From Aminipila sp963524205 (GTDB lineage: Bacteria > Bacillota > Clostridia > Peptostreptococcales > Anaerovoracaceae), in contig CAURED010000014.1 of the NCBI GenBank assembly GCA_963524205.1, forward strand, positions 1 through 64,000: DNA of 64,000 bases, given 5' to 3'. The notes under the pieces were generated by a model. That model saw only the letters and a list, made by a program, of their open reading frames with translations. It was not told where the DNA came from and ran no database searches. Position numbers and translations under genes: made by a program. Within the stretch, counting starts at the first letter, position 1. Every line of letters begins with the position of its first letter. Below, in pieces: positions 50,663-59,748 of this stretch.

Positions 50663-51673
50663 ATGTCAAAGTTGATAATTCCTGAGGGCTATACCCCAGT
50701 TATTGATTACATGGAAAGCCAGAGAGCCATTAAAAAAATTAAGGATTTTTTCCAGCAGGAACTAGCTTATGGATTGAGTCTGCGAAGAGTTTCCGCACCA
50801 CTTTTTGTTTCACCTGAAAGTGGTCTTAATGATAACCTGAATGGTGTTGAAAGAACTGTAAGTTTTACTCTTATGGATATGGATGAAGCAAAAGTTGAAG
50901 TGGTCCAGTCATTGGCTAAGTGGAAGAGAATGGCCCTTGGAAAATACAATATTATACCAGGTCATGGTATTTATACAGATATGAATGCTATCAGAAGAGA
51001 TGAAGAGCTAGATAATTTACATTCTATATATGTAGATCAGTGGGACTGGGAGAAAACAATTACTAAAGAACAGAGGACAGAAGAATACCTTGAAGAAACA
51101 GTAGTTATAATATACAATGCAATTAAAAATTTAGGGGATTATGTAAATAGATTATATAGGGATATTCAGACTGAACTGCCAAATGAAATAACATTCATTA
51201 CTACTCAGGAATTAGAAGACAGATGGCCCAAAAAAACTCCGAAAGAAAGAGAAAACTTGATTGCCGAAGAAAAACGTGCAGTTTTTATTAAGAAAATTGG
51301 TGATAAGCTTAAATCGGGAGAAAAACATGATGGAAGAGCTCCTGACTATGATGATTGGCGGTTAAATGGAGACATTATTCTTTGGGATGAAGTTCTTAAT
51401 ATGGCTTTTGAAATTTCCTCAATGGGGATCAGAGTAGATGAAGAGGCTATGGAAAAACAGTTAAAATTGGCAAATGCTGAAGACAGAAAAAATTTAGATT
51501 TCCATAAAGCTATATTAAATAAAGAAATGCCTTATTCAATTGGAGGAGGCATAGGTCAGAGCAGATTATGTATGTTCTTTTTAAGAAAAGCTCATATTGG
51601 AGAAGTGCAAGTATCTGTATGGCCTGAAGATATGATTAAGGAATGTCAAGAAAACAATATATTCTTATTATAA
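50663..51673 (+). CDS. asnA: Aspartate-ammonia ligase
   Basis: Makes asparagine from aspartate, ammonia and ATP, a class II synthetase-like enzyme. Features include APLFVSPESGLNDNLNGVER, a SFTLMDMDEAKVEVVQSLAKWKR segment, GHGIYTDMNAIRRDE, and GGGIGQSRLCM (motif 3 near the C-terminus). 336 residues is the expected length. ATG 50663 has AAAGGAG upstream. A terminator lies 43 nt after the stop, so it is monocistronic. Confidence 0.96.
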   Translation: MSKLIIPEGYTPVIDYMESQRAIKKIKDFFQQELAYGLSLRRVSAPLFVSPESGLNDNLNGVERTVSFTLMDMDEAKVEVVQSLAKWKRMALGKYNIIPGHGIYTDMNAIRRDEELDNLHSIYVDQWDWEKTITKEQRTEEYLEETVVIIYNAIKNLGDYVNRLYRDIQTELPNEITFITTQELEDRWPKKTPKERENLIAEEKRAVFIKKIGDKLKSGEKHDGRAPDYDDWRLNGDIILWDEVLNMAFEISSMGIRVDEEAMEKQLKLANAEDRKNLDFHKAILNKEMPYSIGGGIGQSRLCMFFLRKAHIGEVQVSVWPEDMIKECQENNIFLL

Positions 51674-51715
51674 TATCTTAAGAGTTAATAATAAAAATTA
51701 AAAAAGGTAATTTTG

Positions 51716-51769
51716 CAACTGTGATTTCAAAGGCTATGGCAGCTTTTGAAGTCACAGTTGTCTATTTTT
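51716..51769 (+). terminator. Terminator of asnA
   Basis: Long hairpin CAACTGTGA...TCACAGTTG with an inner imperfect stem TTTCAAAGGCT/AGCTTTTGAAG, followed by TCTATTTTTG. Confidence 0.85.
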
Positions 51770-51826
51770 GGAGATATATGTAAAAACATGCTACAATTAA
51801 GAAGATTATAGAATATAAGGTGAAGG

Positions 51827-52182
51827 CTGGCAACTGTATATGCGGAGGATAAAACAAACGACAATCCGTATATTAGGGGCAGCAGACTATAGATATCCAA
51901 TTTACATGAAATGGTAAAGAAATTGAAATTACAGAACAATGGCTTTTTCGCAGTGTATGTAGATTTAAATGTGGGGAATAATATTTTTACTTTTACGAAT
52001 AATGGCAGCAGCTCCTCCGGCAATGGCATCACATTCAGAAATCAAGTGCCAGATATAGTAATTTAGCCATGACCCTTATAACAGGATACCCTGCAGTTTT
52101 ATTTGAGACTTCGTTTATGGCTAATCCTGTGGAGGCTTTTATTAAACAGCTGGCGGGAGAAAACATAAATACTTATGCATAG
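51827..52182 (+). pseudogene. Decayed N-acetylmuramoyl-L-alanine amidase remnant
   Basis: This part of the 616-nt gap 51674-52289 has no intact gene, yet reads as broken coding DNA. One frame, interrupted by TAG at 51890, gives a segment GFFAVYVDLNVGNNIFTFT; after a stop at 52064 a different frame gives ARYSNLAMTL, then GYPAVLFETSFMANPVE, which matches the C-terminal end of Amidase_3 cell-wall hydrolases (PAVLxExxFMxNPxE). A frameshift and an internal stop therefore separate the pieces. The amidase assignment rests on short motifs only. Confidence 0.5.
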
Positions 52183-52289
52183 GCATATTGAGTTCTATTT
52201 AAAAGTGTGATATAGTATACTACATTGCCCAAAATTTGTTAAAAATAAGTTAAGATAGGGAATAGGAATTTGAAAGGGGAATTTAATAA

Positions 52290-53384
52290 ATGGATGAAGA
52301 GAAAAACGAGATGAAGGGCACAATGTTTAGCGAACCCAATCAGGATGGCGTAAGATTTTACGCAATGGATGCTAAAAAAACGCCTAATAAAAAAGCAAAA
52401 ATTAGAAAGGCCTTGATAATTTTTGGAATTATTCTGGCAGTGTTTGTTATAATAGGGGTAGTAGCCAGTAGATTTGATATAGACAGTACAACCAGCAGTA
52501 GCAGTGGAAATGTTTACCCTGATGATGCATATATTGCAAAATTAAGCGTTGAAGGGACTATTTCATCGGCTAATAGCAGTGATTATTTTGGAACACCGAC
52601 AGGATATCAGCATCAGTGGACTTTAGATACTATTGATGATTTAATGAATGATGAAAATAATAAAGGTATTATTTTATTTGTAAATAGCCCAGGTGGTGGA
52701 GTTTATGAAAGTGATGAACTTTATTTTAAGATAAAAGAATATCAGAAAAAGACTGGAAGACCAGTTTATTCGGCTATGGGAACTATGGCAGCATCAGGTG
52801 GTTACTATATATCAGTTCCGTGTGATAAAATAATTGCTAATAGAAATTGCTGGACTGGTTCAATTGGTGTTACTATTGGTACTATTTTTGATTTTTCAGG
52901 GCTTCTTGAAAAGTATGGAGTAAAAACGAATACCATTACATCAGGAGCAAATAAAGCCATGGGTAGTTCTGTAGAGCCAATGACAGAGGAACAAAAGCAA
53001 ATTTTCCAATCCCTTGTTGATGAAGCCTATGATCAGTTTGTGGGTTTGGTTGCTGAAGGACGCCATATGGATATAGAAAAAGTAAGAAAAATAGCAGATG
53101 GAAGAATTTATACTGCGAAGCAGGCGTTGTCATTAGGTCTGATTGATGAAATTGGAACCCTTGATGAAGCAGTAGCAGATATGGAGAAAACTTATAAGCT
53201 GGGTGATTGTGAAGTAACGGAACTAAATAATGATGATACTTCATTATTCGGAACATTATTTGGAAAAATAAACATTCCAGCGATGAATTCTAAAGGTGAT
53301 GTTTCAGCTATTGTGGAATTAGTGAAAGATGAAAATGAATTTCCAGTAAGTTACATGTGTGAAACGTTAAAAAGTAAAAAATAA
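52290..53384 (+). CDS. sppA: Signal peptide peptidase SppA
   Basis: Membrane serine protease that degrades remnant signal peptides. A basic N-terminus leads to one membrane segment (about residues 42-62). The protease core shows GIILFVNSPGGG, the catalytic serine in MAASGGYYIS, TGSIGV, and the segment GANKAMGSSVEPMTEEQKQ with the general-base Lys. Length 364 residues is the single-domain form usual in Gram-positives. GAAAGGGG lies upstream. Confidence 0.93.
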   Translation: MDEEKNEMKGTMFSEPNQDGVRFYAMDAKKTPNKKAKIRKALIIFGIILAVFVIIGVVASRFDIDSTTSSSSGNVYPDDAYIAKLSVEGTISSANSSDYFGTPTGYQHQWTLDTIDDLMNDENNKGIILFVNSPGGGVYESDELYFKIKEYQKKTGRPVYSAMGTMAASGGYYISVPCDKIIANRNCWTGSIGVTIGTIFDFSGLLEKYGVKTNTITSGANKAMGSSVEPMTEEQKQIFQSLVDEAYDQFVGLVAEGRHMDIEKVRKIADGRIYTAKQALSLGLIDEIGTLDEAVADMEKTYKLGDCEVTELNNDDTSLFGTLFGKINIPAMNSKGDVSAIVELVKDENEFPVSYMCETLKSKK

Positions 53385-53396
53385 AAATCTGAAACA

Positions 53397-53441
53397 AAGA
53401 GCAGTGTCAAGAAAAAATACTTGACGCTGCTCTTTATTTGT
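53397..53441 (+). terminator. Terminator of sppA
   Basis: AAAGAGCAGTGTCAAG and CTTGACGCTGCTCTTT with an 8-nt A-rich loop, then ATTTG. Confidence 0.85.
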
Positions 53442-53503
53442 GTTAAATTATTAAGGTGTCAAGTGAGATAACTTGGCAGGTAAAAAGGAAAGAGGAATTT
53501 GTA

Positions 53504-53860
53504 ATGTTTGATAAAATTGCAGAAGTAAGCTTATTATATGATTTTTATGGTCAGTTGCTTACCACTAGACAAAGAGACGCTATGCAGCTTTATCATGAAG
53601 AGAATCTTTCACTTTCGGAAATTGCGCATGAATTTTCTATTAGCAGACAGGGTGTTCATGATGCTTTGAAAAATGCAGAAAAAGCATTATTTGAATATGA
53701 ACAAAAGCTTGGGCTGGTTGCCAAATTTGCAAAAACCCGAGCTGCGGTATTACAGATTGATAACAGGCTTAACATGCTCATAAAAGGAAATAACGATAAC
53801 AAAGATTTAATAAATAAATTAGAAGACATCAAAGGAATCATCGACAGGCTTGAGGAATAA
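53504..53860 (+). CDS. ylxM: YlxM-family DNA-binding protein
   Basis: A 118-residue protein of the YlxM/p13 family with a sigma70 region 4-like helix-turn-helix: TTRQRDAMQLYHEENLSLSE, SISRQGVHDALKNAEKAL. It is linked to the signal recognition particle in Firmicutes; in Streptococcus mutans YlxM alters Ffh GTPase activity. Start ATG 53504 fits AGAGGAA; the longer frame starting at 53456 lacks support. It is 18 nt upstream of ffh. Confidence 0.88.
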   Translation: MFDKIAEVSLLYDFYGQLLTTRQRDAMQLYHEENLSLSEIAHEFSISRQGVHDALKNAEKALFEYEQKLGLVAKFAKTRAAVLQIDNRLNMLIKGNNDNKDLINKLEDIKGIIDRLEE

Positions 53861-53878
53861 TGGAAATTGGAGGTCCAG

Positions 53879-55216
53879 ATGGCATTTGAAAGTTTATCAG
53901 ATAAGCTGCAGGGCGTATTTAAAAAGTTAAAAGGAAAAGGTGTACTTACAGAAGCAGATATAAATGAGGCTATGCGTGAAGTAAAACTAGCGCTTCTAGA
54001 AGCCGATGTAAACTTTAAGGTAGTTAAGGATTTTGTATCAGCAGTAAAAGAAAAGTCACTGGGAAGTGACGTACTTGAAAGTTTGACCCCTGGACAGCAG
54101 GTAATAAAAATTGTAAATGATGAATTAGTTACACTTATGGGTGGGGCTAACAGTAAGCTTACTTATTCGCCCAGAGGTTTCACAGTGCTTTTAATGGTGG
54201 GTCTGCAGGGTACAGGTAAAACTACTACTTGCGGAAAGCTTGCTAATTATCTTAAGAAAAATGGCAAAAAGCCTATGCTTTGTGCATGTGATATATATCG
54301 ACCAGCAGCTATCGATCAGTTGGAAGTAGTTGGAAGAAACGTTGACGTTCCTGTATTTACAATGCGAGAGTGCAGAGAGCCTGAAGTTATAGCAGAAAAA
54401 GCTATGAAAGAGGCTGAACTGAAGGGTTATGATGTATTAATTGTCGATACAGCCGGCAGACTTCAGATAGATGAAGCTCTTATGGAAGAACTGGTTAGAG
54501 TAAAAAAAGCTATAAAGCCACATGAAATACTATTGGTAGTAGATGCTATGACAGGTCAGGATGCTGTAAATGCAGCAACTGGTTTTGATGAAAAGCTTGG
54601 AATTGACGGAGTTATTATGACTAAGCTTGATGGTGATGCCAGAGGTGGTGCTGCACTATCAGTTAAGCAGGTAACGGGAAAGCCAATAAAGTTCATTGGT
54701 ATGGGAGAAAAGTTTGATGCATTAGAACCTTTCCATCCGGAAAGAATGGCTAGCAGAATTTTGGGCATGGGTGATATGCTCAGCCTAATTGAAAAGGCTC
54801 AGGAAACTTTTGATGAATCTAAAGCAGAAGAACTGGAAAGAAAGATCAAGAAAAATGAATTTACTTTAGATGACTTTTTAGAACAGATGGCACAAATTAA
54901 GAAAATGGGCGGAATTGGAAAGATTTTAGACATGATTCCAGGAGTAAGTTCAAAGGCAATGAAGGATGTTAATCTTGATGAAAGTCAAAAAGAGTTTGCA
55001 CAAATGGAGGCAATCATTTTATCCATGACAAAGTCAGAGAGAAAAGATCCGGCTATTTTAAATGCTAGCAGAAGGAAGAGAATTTCAGCAGGTTGTGGAC
55101 AGCCTGTAAGTAAGATAAATAATCTTATAAAGAAATATGACGAAGCAAGAAAAATGATGAAACAATTTGCAAATGCTTCAGGTCATAAGAAAAAAAGAAT
55201 GTTTAAAGGTTTTTAA
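53879..55216 (+). CDS. ffh: Signal recognition particle protein Ffh
   Basis: GTPase that binds signal sequences with the SRP RNA and brings ribosomes to the membrane. NG domain motifs are intact: GLQGTGKTTTCGKLA (G1), DIYRPAAIDQL (G2), VDTAGRLQID (G3), TKLDGDARGGAALS (G4). The methionine-rich M domain runs from about 300 to the end, with IPGVSSKAMKD and RKRISAGCGQPVSKINNLIKKY. 445 residues is standard. ATG 53879 follows GGAGG. Confidence 0.96.
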   Translation: MAFESLSDKLQGVFKKLKGKGVLTEADINEAMREVKLALLEADVNFKVVKDFVSAVKEKSLGSDVLESLTPGQQVIKIVNDELVTLMGGANSKLTYSPRGFTVLLMVGLQGTGKTTTCGKLANYLKKNGKKPMLCACDIYRPAAIDQLEVVGRNVDVPVFTMRECREPEVIAEKAMKEAELKGYDVLIVDTAGRLQIDEALMEELVRVKKAIKPHEILLVVDAMTGQDAVNAATGFDEKLGIDGVIMTKLDGDARGGAALSVKQVTGKPIKFIGMGEKFDALEPFHPERMASRILGMGDMLSLIEKAQETFDESKAEELERKIKKNEFTLDDFLEQMAQIKKMGGIGKILDMIPGVSSKAMKDVNLDESQKEFAQMEAIILSMTKSERKDPAILNASRRKRISAGCGQPVSKINNLIKKYDEARKMMKQFANASGHKKKRMFKGF

Positions 55217-55281
55217 ATTCAGCAAATCGAACTGAGTTTAGATATATATTTTTTAACTGATAATTTAGGAGGAATAATAAA

Positions 55282-55524
55282 ATGGTAAAGATTAGATTAA
55301 AGAGAATGGGAGCTAATAAAAAGCCTTTCTACAGAGTAATAGTTGCAGATTCAAGAGCACCAAGAGATGGTAAGTTTATTGAAGAAGTTGGAACATACAA
55401 TCCGCTAACAGATCCTGCTACTATTAACATTGATGGAGAAAAAGTAAAGAAGTGGTTAGGCAACGGAGCACAGCCTACAGAGACTGTAAGAGCTCTTTTC
55501 AAAAAATCAGGAATCATTGAATAA
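55282..55524 (+). CDS. rpsP: Ribosomal protein bS16
   Basis: 80 residues of the small ribosomal subunit protein bS16: begins VKIRLKRMGANKKPFYRVIVADSRAPRDG, with EEVGTYNP and VKKWLGNGAQPTETVR. AGGAGG lies upstream. It stands between ffh and khpA as in other Firmicutes. Confidence 0.97.
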   Translation: MVKIRLKRMGANKKPFYRVIVADSRAPRDGKFIEEVGTYNPLTDPATINIDGEKVKKWLGNGAQPTETVRALFKKSGIIE

Positions 55525-55541
55525 GAAAGCGGTGAACTTTA

Positions 55542-55772
55542 ATGGTAAAACTCGTTGAAGCAATTGCGAAGTCACTTGTTGACGACCCAGCTGCCGTTGA
55601 GGTTAAAGAGGTTGAAGGCAGGCAGGCTATTGTAATAGAACTTAGAGTTGCGCCCAATGACATGGGAAAGGTAATTGGCAAGCAGGGGAGAATCGCAAAG
55701 GCTCTTCGTACTGTTGTCAAGGCTGCCGCAACAAAAGCAAATAAGAAGGTAGTTGTAGAAATAGTACAGTAG
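55542..55772 (+). CDS. khpA: KH-domain RNA-binding protein KhpA
   Basis: A 76-residue single KH-domain protein (YlqC) with the KH GxxG loop in VIGKQGRIAKAL. With KhpB it forms an RNA-binding pair affecting cell division and small RNAs in some Firmicutes. It starts 17 nt after rpsP. Confidence 0.94.
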   Translation: MVKLVEAIAKSLVDDPAAVEVKEVEGRQAIVIELRVAPNDMGKVIGKQGRIAKALRTVVKAAATKANKKVVVEIVQ

Positions 55773-55792
55773 GAACATTCTGCATATAAGAT

Positions 55793-55839
55793 ATAAGAGG
55801 GTATTTCAAGGGTTGAAGTCCCCTCTTATTTGAATTTTT
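55793..55839 (+). terminator. Structured hairpin between khpA and rimM
   Basis: ATAAGAGGG (55793-55801) pairs with CCCTCTTAT (55821-55829), with a nested TTCAA/TTGAA stem inside, followed by TTGAATTTTT. A terminator that lets only part of transcripts pass, or a leader structure for rimM. A weak promoter may follow. Confidence 0.55.
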
Positions 55840-55882
55840 ACGATACTCAGTATAAAATTGAATGATTTGAGGATATTCAAAT

Positions 55883-56380
55883 ATGGAAAAAATTAAAATT
55901 GGACAAATTGTAAATGCGGTTGCCCTCAGGGGAGAGGTTAAAGTTTATAATTATTCGGATTATAAAGAAAGATATGAAGAGTTAGATTATATTTATGTAG
56001 AAGATAAGAAAACAAATATTGAAAAAGTCCGATATATGAATGAAATGGTAATTTTAAAGCTTGATGGCGCAAATGACAGAAATGCTGCGGAAGCTTTAAA
56101 GGGTAAGAGTATTTTTATTGGGGAAGATCAGCTTAGAGTACTTCCTGAAGATACTTACTATGTTAAAGATTTAATTGGTCTTGAAATCAGGGATCAGGAA
56201 GATAATAAAATTGGAAAACTTAAAGATGTGATACAAAATAGCGCACAGGATTTGTATGAAATTGAGCTTGAAAGTAAAAATACAACTCTGATTCCAGCAG
56301 TGGAGGAGTTTATTTTAGATATAAATGTTGAGGAAAAGTTTATAAGGGTTAAACTTATCGAGGGCATGTTAGATTTGTAG
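55883..56380 (+). CDS. rimM: Ribosome maturation factor RimM
   Basis: Assists 16S rRNA 3'-domain assembly by binding uS19. The 165 residues show the N-terminal RimM barrel (IGQIVNAVALRGEVKVYNY), the linker and the PRC-barrel C-terminal domain with TYYVKDLIGLEIRD and IPAVEEFI. It overlaps neither neighbour; trmD follows 10 nt later. Confidence 0.95.
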   Translation: MEKIKIGQIVNAVALRGEVKVYNYSDYKERYEELDYIYVEDKKTNIEKVRYMNEMVILKLDGANDRNAAEALKGKSIFIGEDQLRVLPEDTYYVKDLIGLEIRDQEDNKIGKLKDVIQNSAQDLYEIELESKNTTLIPAVEEFILDINVEEKFIRVKLIEGMLDL

Positions 56381-56390
56381 GTAAAAGGTA

Positions 56391-57140
56391 ATGAAGATAA
56401 ATGTACTTACACTTTTTCCAGAAATGTTTGAACCCGTCATAGGTGGCAGCATTTTGGGAAGAGCAAAGAAAAAAGGAATACTGGATGTAAACCTTATAAA
56501 TATCAGGAATTTCAGTCAGGATAAGCATAAAAAGGCAGATGATTATCCTTTTGGAGGAGGGGCTGGCATGGTAATGCTGGCAGATCCAATTTTTCGTGCA
56601 ATGGAATCTATTAAGGCTCAAGGAAAAAAGGCTTTATATATGTCCCCCAGAGGGAAAGTAATTAGCCATGAAAAAATAAAAGAACTTTCTAAAGAAGAAG
56701 AAATAGTCATACTATGTGGGCATTATGAGGGCATTGACGAAAGAATACTGGAATATTGGAATATGGAAGAAGTTTCTATAGGAGACTACGTTCTAACTGG
56801 CGGAGAACTCCCAGCAATGGTTCTGATAGATTCGGTTGCAAGACTGATTCCAGAAGTTCTGGCTGGAGAAGAATCTGCACAGGAGGAATCCATTTATTCA
56901 GGTCTACTGGAATATCCTCAATATACAAAACCCAGGGAATATAGGGGAATGATGGTTCCAGAAGTACTTTTTAATGGGAACCATAAGCTGATTGCATTAT
57001 GGAAGTTTGAAAAGTCTTTGGAGCTTACAAGAGAACGACGACCTGACTTATTCAATAGGTATCTACTGCAACATGGAGAATTGTCTAAAGAGGAACTGAA
57101 AATATTAAAGAAAGTTGAAAGTACAGTCAAAAAGGTGTAA
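56391..57140 (+). CDS. trmD: tRNA (guanine37-N1)-methyltransferase
   Basis: Methylates G37 next to the anticodon to prevent frameshifting. A SPOUT-knot enzyme: LTLFPEMFEPVIGGSILGRA, DDYPFGGGAGMVM, YMSPRGKV, LCGHYEGIDERI and ISIGDYVLTGGELPAMV are all present, and the C-terminal domain GDSVARL-like region follows. 249 residues, normal. The usual next gene rplS is missing; a HlyD-like gene comes instead. Confidence 0.96.
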   Translation: MKINVLTLFPEMFEPVIGGSILGRAKKKGILDVNLINIRNFSQDKHKKADDYPFGGGAGMVMLADPIFRAMESIKAQGKKALYMSPRGKVISHEKIKELSKEEEIVILCGHYEGIDERILEYWNMEEVSIGDYVLTGGELPAMVLIDSVARLIPEVLAGEESAQEESIYSGLLEYPQYTKPREYRGMMVPEVLFNGNHKLIALWKFEKSLELTRERRPDLFNRYLLQHGELSKEELKILKKVESTVKKV

Positions 57141-57159
57141 AATAATAAAGGTGAGTATT

Positions 57160-58179
57160 TTGACAAAAGGAAAAAGAAGAGGCTTACTGCTTTATATTAT
57201 AGTGTTGATTGCTTTAGGTATAATAACAGAGTTAGTACCTGAAGTTACAGGGGCGCTTACGAAAACAGAGATACTTCAATATGAGAATATGCAGATAACG
57301 GATGAGGTGACGTGTTACTTCGTTAGAAAAGAGACTGTACATCTGGCATCTAATGCTGGTGCTATCAATTACTATATTGAAGATGGTGTTAAAGTAAGAA
57401 AAAATTCAAAGATTTTAGATATAGCACCTCAATCCCTTAGCAGTGATACATCTAAATATGCAGATATAATTACCCGACTGGGTAGTTCAGATGTTACACT
57501 TACGCAAATGAATAGTGCACAAAACGGAATAGTCAGTTATTACGTTGATGGATATGAAGGCTATTTTACTCCTGAAAAAATGGATAGTTTAAAGTACAAA
57601 GATATTGAGGGTGTCAAAATTAACCCTGTAAATTTAACTAGAAAAAACACCTTAGCAGGGGAACCCTTGTTTAAAATTTGTGAAGGAAATTATTGGTATA
57701 TGATTGCTTGGGTTGATCCAGGCAATATATCAAAATATGAGGTAGGAAATTCGGTAAAAGTAGACTTACCTTTGGGACAGATAAAAGCTAACATTGACAA
57801 ATTAGTAGATCAGGGAGATCATTGGCTTGTCATAATGAAAACCACCATGTATTATGAAGATTTTGCTAAAATAAGAAGTGCCAATGCAAACATAATAACT
57901 CAGGATTATTCAGGAATTAAAGTTAGAAATTCTAGCATGACAACAAAAGACGGAGTTGTAGGTGTATACATAAAATCTAAAAATGGAGATTTCGTTTTTA
58001 AACCTGTGAAAATCATAACAAGTGACGGTGACTATTCTCTTGTTTATGTTTCAAATTTTTACGATAAAGATGGCAAAGAAGTCAAAACTGTAGAAATTTA
58101 TGATGAAATATTAAAGAATCCGAAGCAGGATTTTAAAAGCTCTGGGGATTCCAAGAATTCTGCGGAGACGAATGGATAA
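57160..58179 (+). CDS. HlyD-family membrane fusion-like protein
   Basis: A 339-residue protein with a basic N-terminus and one membrane segment (about 8-26), then barrel-sandwich/HlyD-like segments (TVHLASNAGAINYYIEDGVKVRKNS and AQNGIVSYYVDG) and a beta-rich C-terminal part. HlyD-like adaptors bridge exporters and the cell envelope, but no pump is adjacent. In clostridia such a gene often precedes yggS-sepF, so a cell-envelope or division role is more likely. I take TTG 57160 (SD AAAGGTGAG directly upstream), GTG 57151 being on the SD. The start is not firm. Confidence 0.65.
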   Translation: MTKGKRRGLLLYIIVLIALGIITELVPEVTGALTKTEILQYENMQITDEVTCYFVRKETVHLASNAGAINYYIEDGVKVRKNSKILDIAPQSLSSDTSKYADIITRLGSSDVTLTQMNSAQNGIVSYYVDGYEGYFTPEKMDSLKYKDIEGVKINPVNLTRKNTLAGEPLFKICEGNYWYMIAWVDPGNISKYEVGNSVKVDLPLGQIKANIDKLVDQGDHWLVIMKTTMYYEDFAKIRSANANIITQDYSGIKVRNSSMTTKDGVVGVYIKSKNGDFVFKPVKIITSDGDYSLVYVSNFYDKDGKEVKTVEIYDEILKNPKQDFKSSGDSKNSAETNG

Positions 58180-58218
58180 TGAACTTTCATGGGAAAAAGA
58201 AAAAGAGGTGAATTCTTT

Positions 58219-58920
58219 ATGTCAATTAAGGAAAATATCAAAGAAATAAACGAAATAAAAAATGCGGCAGCAATAAAAGCAGGAAGAACAGCAGAAGATA
58301 TACTTCTTGTTGCGGTAACCAAAACAAGAACTCCTGAGGAGCTTAATGAAGCTATAGATGCAGGAATCACGGATATTGGTGAGAATAAAGTTCAGGAAAT
58401 AATGGATAAATTCGACTATGTTAAACCTGTACGATGGCATTTGATAGGGCATCTTCAAACAAATAAGGTAAAATATATTATAGATAAGGTATCAATGATA
58501 CACTCCGTGGATTCTATTAAACTTGCAGATGAAATAAATAGAAAAGCAGAACAGCATGACTTAAATATGGACATACTTATACAGGTAAACGCTGCACAGG
58601 AAGAGAGCAAGTTTGGTATAACAACCGATGAAACAGAGTATATGATCAATTATATTTTGGAAAATTGTCCAAATATAAGGTTAAGAGGCTTGATGTGCAT
58701 TGCACCATTTGAAGATAATCCTGAGGATGTCAGAATTTTCTTCGCACAGGTAAAAGAGCAGTACGACAAATTCTCTAAAATACAACATGAACGTTTAGAC
58801 TTTAAGTATTTATCAATGGGAATGTCACATGATTTTGAAGTTGCTATTGCAGAAGGTTCAAACCTTATCAGAGTAGGAACTGCGATATTTGGGGCAAGAA
58901 ACTACAATAAAACCGTATAG
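58219..58920 (+). CDS. PLP homeostasis protein YggS
   Basis: A 233-residue PLP-binding protein of the YggS/YlmE/PROSC family, which maintains free pyridoxal phosphate. The PLP lysine lies in LLVAVTKTR, and GENKVQE, WHLIGHLQTNKVKYI, LMCIAP and SMGMSHDFEVAIAEGSNLIRVGTAIFG are the family marks. Start ATG 58219 follows AGAGGTG. It lies 10 nt before sepF. Confidence 0.94.
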   Translation: MSIKENIKEINEIKNAAAIKAGRTAEDILLVAVTKTRTPEELNEAIDAGITDIGENKVQEIMDKFDYVKPVRWHLIGHLQTNKVKYIIDKVSMIHSVDSIKLADEINRKAEQHDLNMDILIQVNAAQEESKFGITTDETEYMINYILENCPNIRLRGLMCIAPFEDNPEDVRIFFAQVKEQYDKFSKIQHERLDFKYLSMGMSHDFEVAIAEGSNLIRVGTAIFGARNYNKTV

Positions 58921-58929
58921 GAGGTTAAT

Positions 58930-59421
58930 ATGGGACTTTTTGGAATGTTTAAAGATTTAGTAGGTATAGAAGATGTAGATGATGACATTCAAGAGGAAGA
59001 AATTCAGGCTGCCAGTGCAGAGATCGAAAGAAAGTCTGTAGAAACAAGAAATTCATTTACAACTCCAAGACCAGAGATAAAGGAGCCAAAGGTGGTACCA
59101 ATGCAGAGTAAACCAATGACAGGAAATACCGTTCCGTTTAAAATGGTAGTTATAGAACCTAAGGGATTTGATGAATGCCCTAAATTAGTAGATAATTTAA
59201 AAGCAAAAAAGCCAATCATTATAAATCTTGAGAAAATAGAATCAGATACTGCGAGAAAGATTTTTGACTTTTTAAGTGGTGCTACATATGCTTTAAACGG
59301 TAATGTCCAGAAGATCGCAAATAATATTTTTGTATTTGCACCTGAAAACGTTGACATTTCTGCAAACGTTGAACATAAGGGTATTGATTTTAGTGGAAAT
59401 GCGAAAAGCCCTTGGAGGTAG
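58930..59421 (+). CDS. sepF: Cell division protein SepF
   Basis: Binds FtsZ and the membrane at the division site. The 163 residues have an acidic linker (about 15-70) and the DUF552 core (about 72-150) with KPIIINLEKIESDTARKIFDFLSGATYAL and FVFAPENVDIS. The N-terminus (MGLFGMFKDLVGIED) can form the amphipathic membrane helix. The next gene overlaps or nearly so. Confidence 0.95.
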   Translation: MGLFGMFKDLVGIEDVDDDIQEEEIQAASAEIERKSVETRNSFTTPRPEIKEPKVVPMQSKPMTGNTVPFKMVVIEPKGFDECPKLVDNLKAKKPIIINLEKIESDTARKIFDFLSGATYALNGNVQKIANNIFVFAPENVDISANVEHKGIDFSGNAKSPWR

Positions 59422-59426
59422 TTAGA

Positions 59427-59708
59427 ATGAAATTTTTATTGATAAATGCAGTAAATTGGTTTGGTGATATTTTAATATTCCTGCTTTTGGCAAGAGCTGT
59501 GTTAAGTTGGTTTGTTAATGGACCATATAATAACGTATATAAAATATATCAAGTAATATGTAATATTACAGAGCCGATTGTTGCACCATGTAGAAGACTT
59601 TCCATGAAATTAAATACAGGAATGCTTGATTTATCAGTATTTCTTGCGTTTTTTCTTGTATCTATTGTTAGAAAACTTATAATAACATTGCTTTTAATTA
59701 TTATGTAA
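59427..59708 (+). CDS. ylmG: YggT-family membrane protein YlmG
   Basis: A 93-residue protein with two membrane segments (about 8-28 and 67-88) and the YggT motif VLSWF plus NITEPIVAPCRRL. It accompanies sepF and divIVA in Gram-positives and is linked to septum or chromosome arrangement. Start ATG 59427 follows GGAGG. Confidence 0.9.
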   Translation: MKFLLINAVNWFGDILIFLLLARAVLSWFVNGPYNNVYKIYQVICNITEPIVAPCRRLSMKLNTGMLDLSVFLAFFLVSIVRKLIITLLLIIM

Positions 59709-59748
59709 GATAGTAGTATTAATGTGTAATTTGGGAAGGACTTAAAAT

